A stretch of 64,000 nucleotides of DNA, taken from NCBI RefSeq assembly GCF_010667655.1, contig NZ_WHZU01000015.1:1-64000 (forward strand), given 5' to 3'. Positions 63,810 to 64,000 of the stretch are shown here, one piece after another (within the stretch, counting starts at the first letter, position 1; each line of letters opens with the position of its first letter). The position numbers and the translations under genes were made by a program. This DNA comes from Bifidobacterium saimiriisciurei. GTDB taxonomy: Bacteria; Actinomycetota; Actinomycetes; Actinomycetales; Bifidobacteriaceae. The notes beneath the pieces were generated by a model. That model ran no database searches and was not told where the DNA came from. It was given only the letters and a program-made list of their open reading frames with translations.

Positions 63810-64000
63810 ATGGGGAAATGGACAAAAGTGGTGGCAGCGGTTGCCGCCATACCGATGCTGGCGGCGATAGTGCCGGCGGCCAACGCGGCGGAGGCGACGT
63901 CGATCGTCAGTCCGACCACGCAGGCGGTAGTGGCCAAGGCGCTCGCCGCACAACAGACGCAGTCCGTCACGCAGGCCGCCGCCACCGATGATGTGGCCGA
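63810..64000 (+). CDS. Start of a sixth secreted protein of the GH43 family group (partial)
   Basis: Only the first 63 residues are in the window, and no catalytic domain is seen. MGKWTKVVAAVAAIPMLAAIVPAANAAEA is nearly the same signal peptide as in the genes at 54438 and 58387, with the same GAGGAG and leader. After the signal peptide the Ala/Thr/Gln-rich start (TQAVVAKALAAQQTQ) resembles the gene at 58387. Its position and operators predict another extracellular GH43 or related pentosan-active protein; the function stays inferred. Confidence 0.75.
   Translation, partial: MGKWTKVVAAVAAIPMLAAIVPAANAAEATSIVSPTTQAVVAKALAAQQTQSVTQAAATDDVA

Overview
The window is high-GC DNA with the genes, ribosome-binding sites (AAAGGAG/GAGGAG 5-9 nt before ATG) and protein families of a gut Bifidobacterium: a tandem pair of ketol-acid reductoisomerases, GH13 and GH43 glycosidases, LacI regulators with TGTGAGCGC-type operators, and cell-wall proteins ending in a sorting-like motif, a membrane segment and a short Arg tail. 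The arabinan/arabinogalactan-type GH43 cluster recalls B. longum, but the species cannot be fixed from sequence alone.

Layout. 1-8.3 kb: a GPH sugar symporter, a TauE/SafE exporter, a membrane-anchored protein with a Tyr/Asn/Gly-rich tail, a GH13 alpha-glucosidase and a LacI regulator. 8.3-13.6 kb: an array of five 52-bp palindromic units, an attenuator-like leader (27-codon peptide with three consecutive Ile codons, then an intrinsic terminator), an MHS-type transporter, and ilvC1 and ilvC2. 14-22 kb: a 2686-residue secreted subtilase with Ig-like, BspA-type leucine-rich and FIVAR modules. 22.2-26.3 kb: a glycerate locus (cdaR-like regulator divergent from a GntP-type permease and glycerate kinase). 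26.6-32.4 kb: a dipeptidyl-peptidase-IV-like S9 peptidase, an APC amino-acid permease and an AEC-type carrier.

32.5-64 kb is an extracellular pentosan-degradation island: five complete GH43 proteins of 1107-1970 residues and the start of a sixth, all with signal peptides and four or five with LSKTG/LGKTG C-termini. A four-gene D-serine operon on the minus strand (dsdX, dsdA, a PAS_6/HTH_22 regulator, ridA) is embedded in it. RidA fits here because DsdA releases 2-aminoacrylate, which RidA hydrolyses.

The most unusual signal is a family of degenerate inverted repeats in tandem with an almost exact 53-bp period (units 32.5, 34.1, 42.3 and 47.4 kb; about 34 copies, plus single copies near 42.95 and 63.5 kb). 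These arrays are intergenic, and most sit just upstream of a LacI-type operator/promoter in front of a GH43 gene. One such promoter (about 42.58 kb) has no credible gene downstream and runs into a terminator about 300 nt later, so it either makes a small RNA or is the scar of a lost gene.

No tRNA, rRNA, CRISPR array, transposase or prophage gene was recognised.
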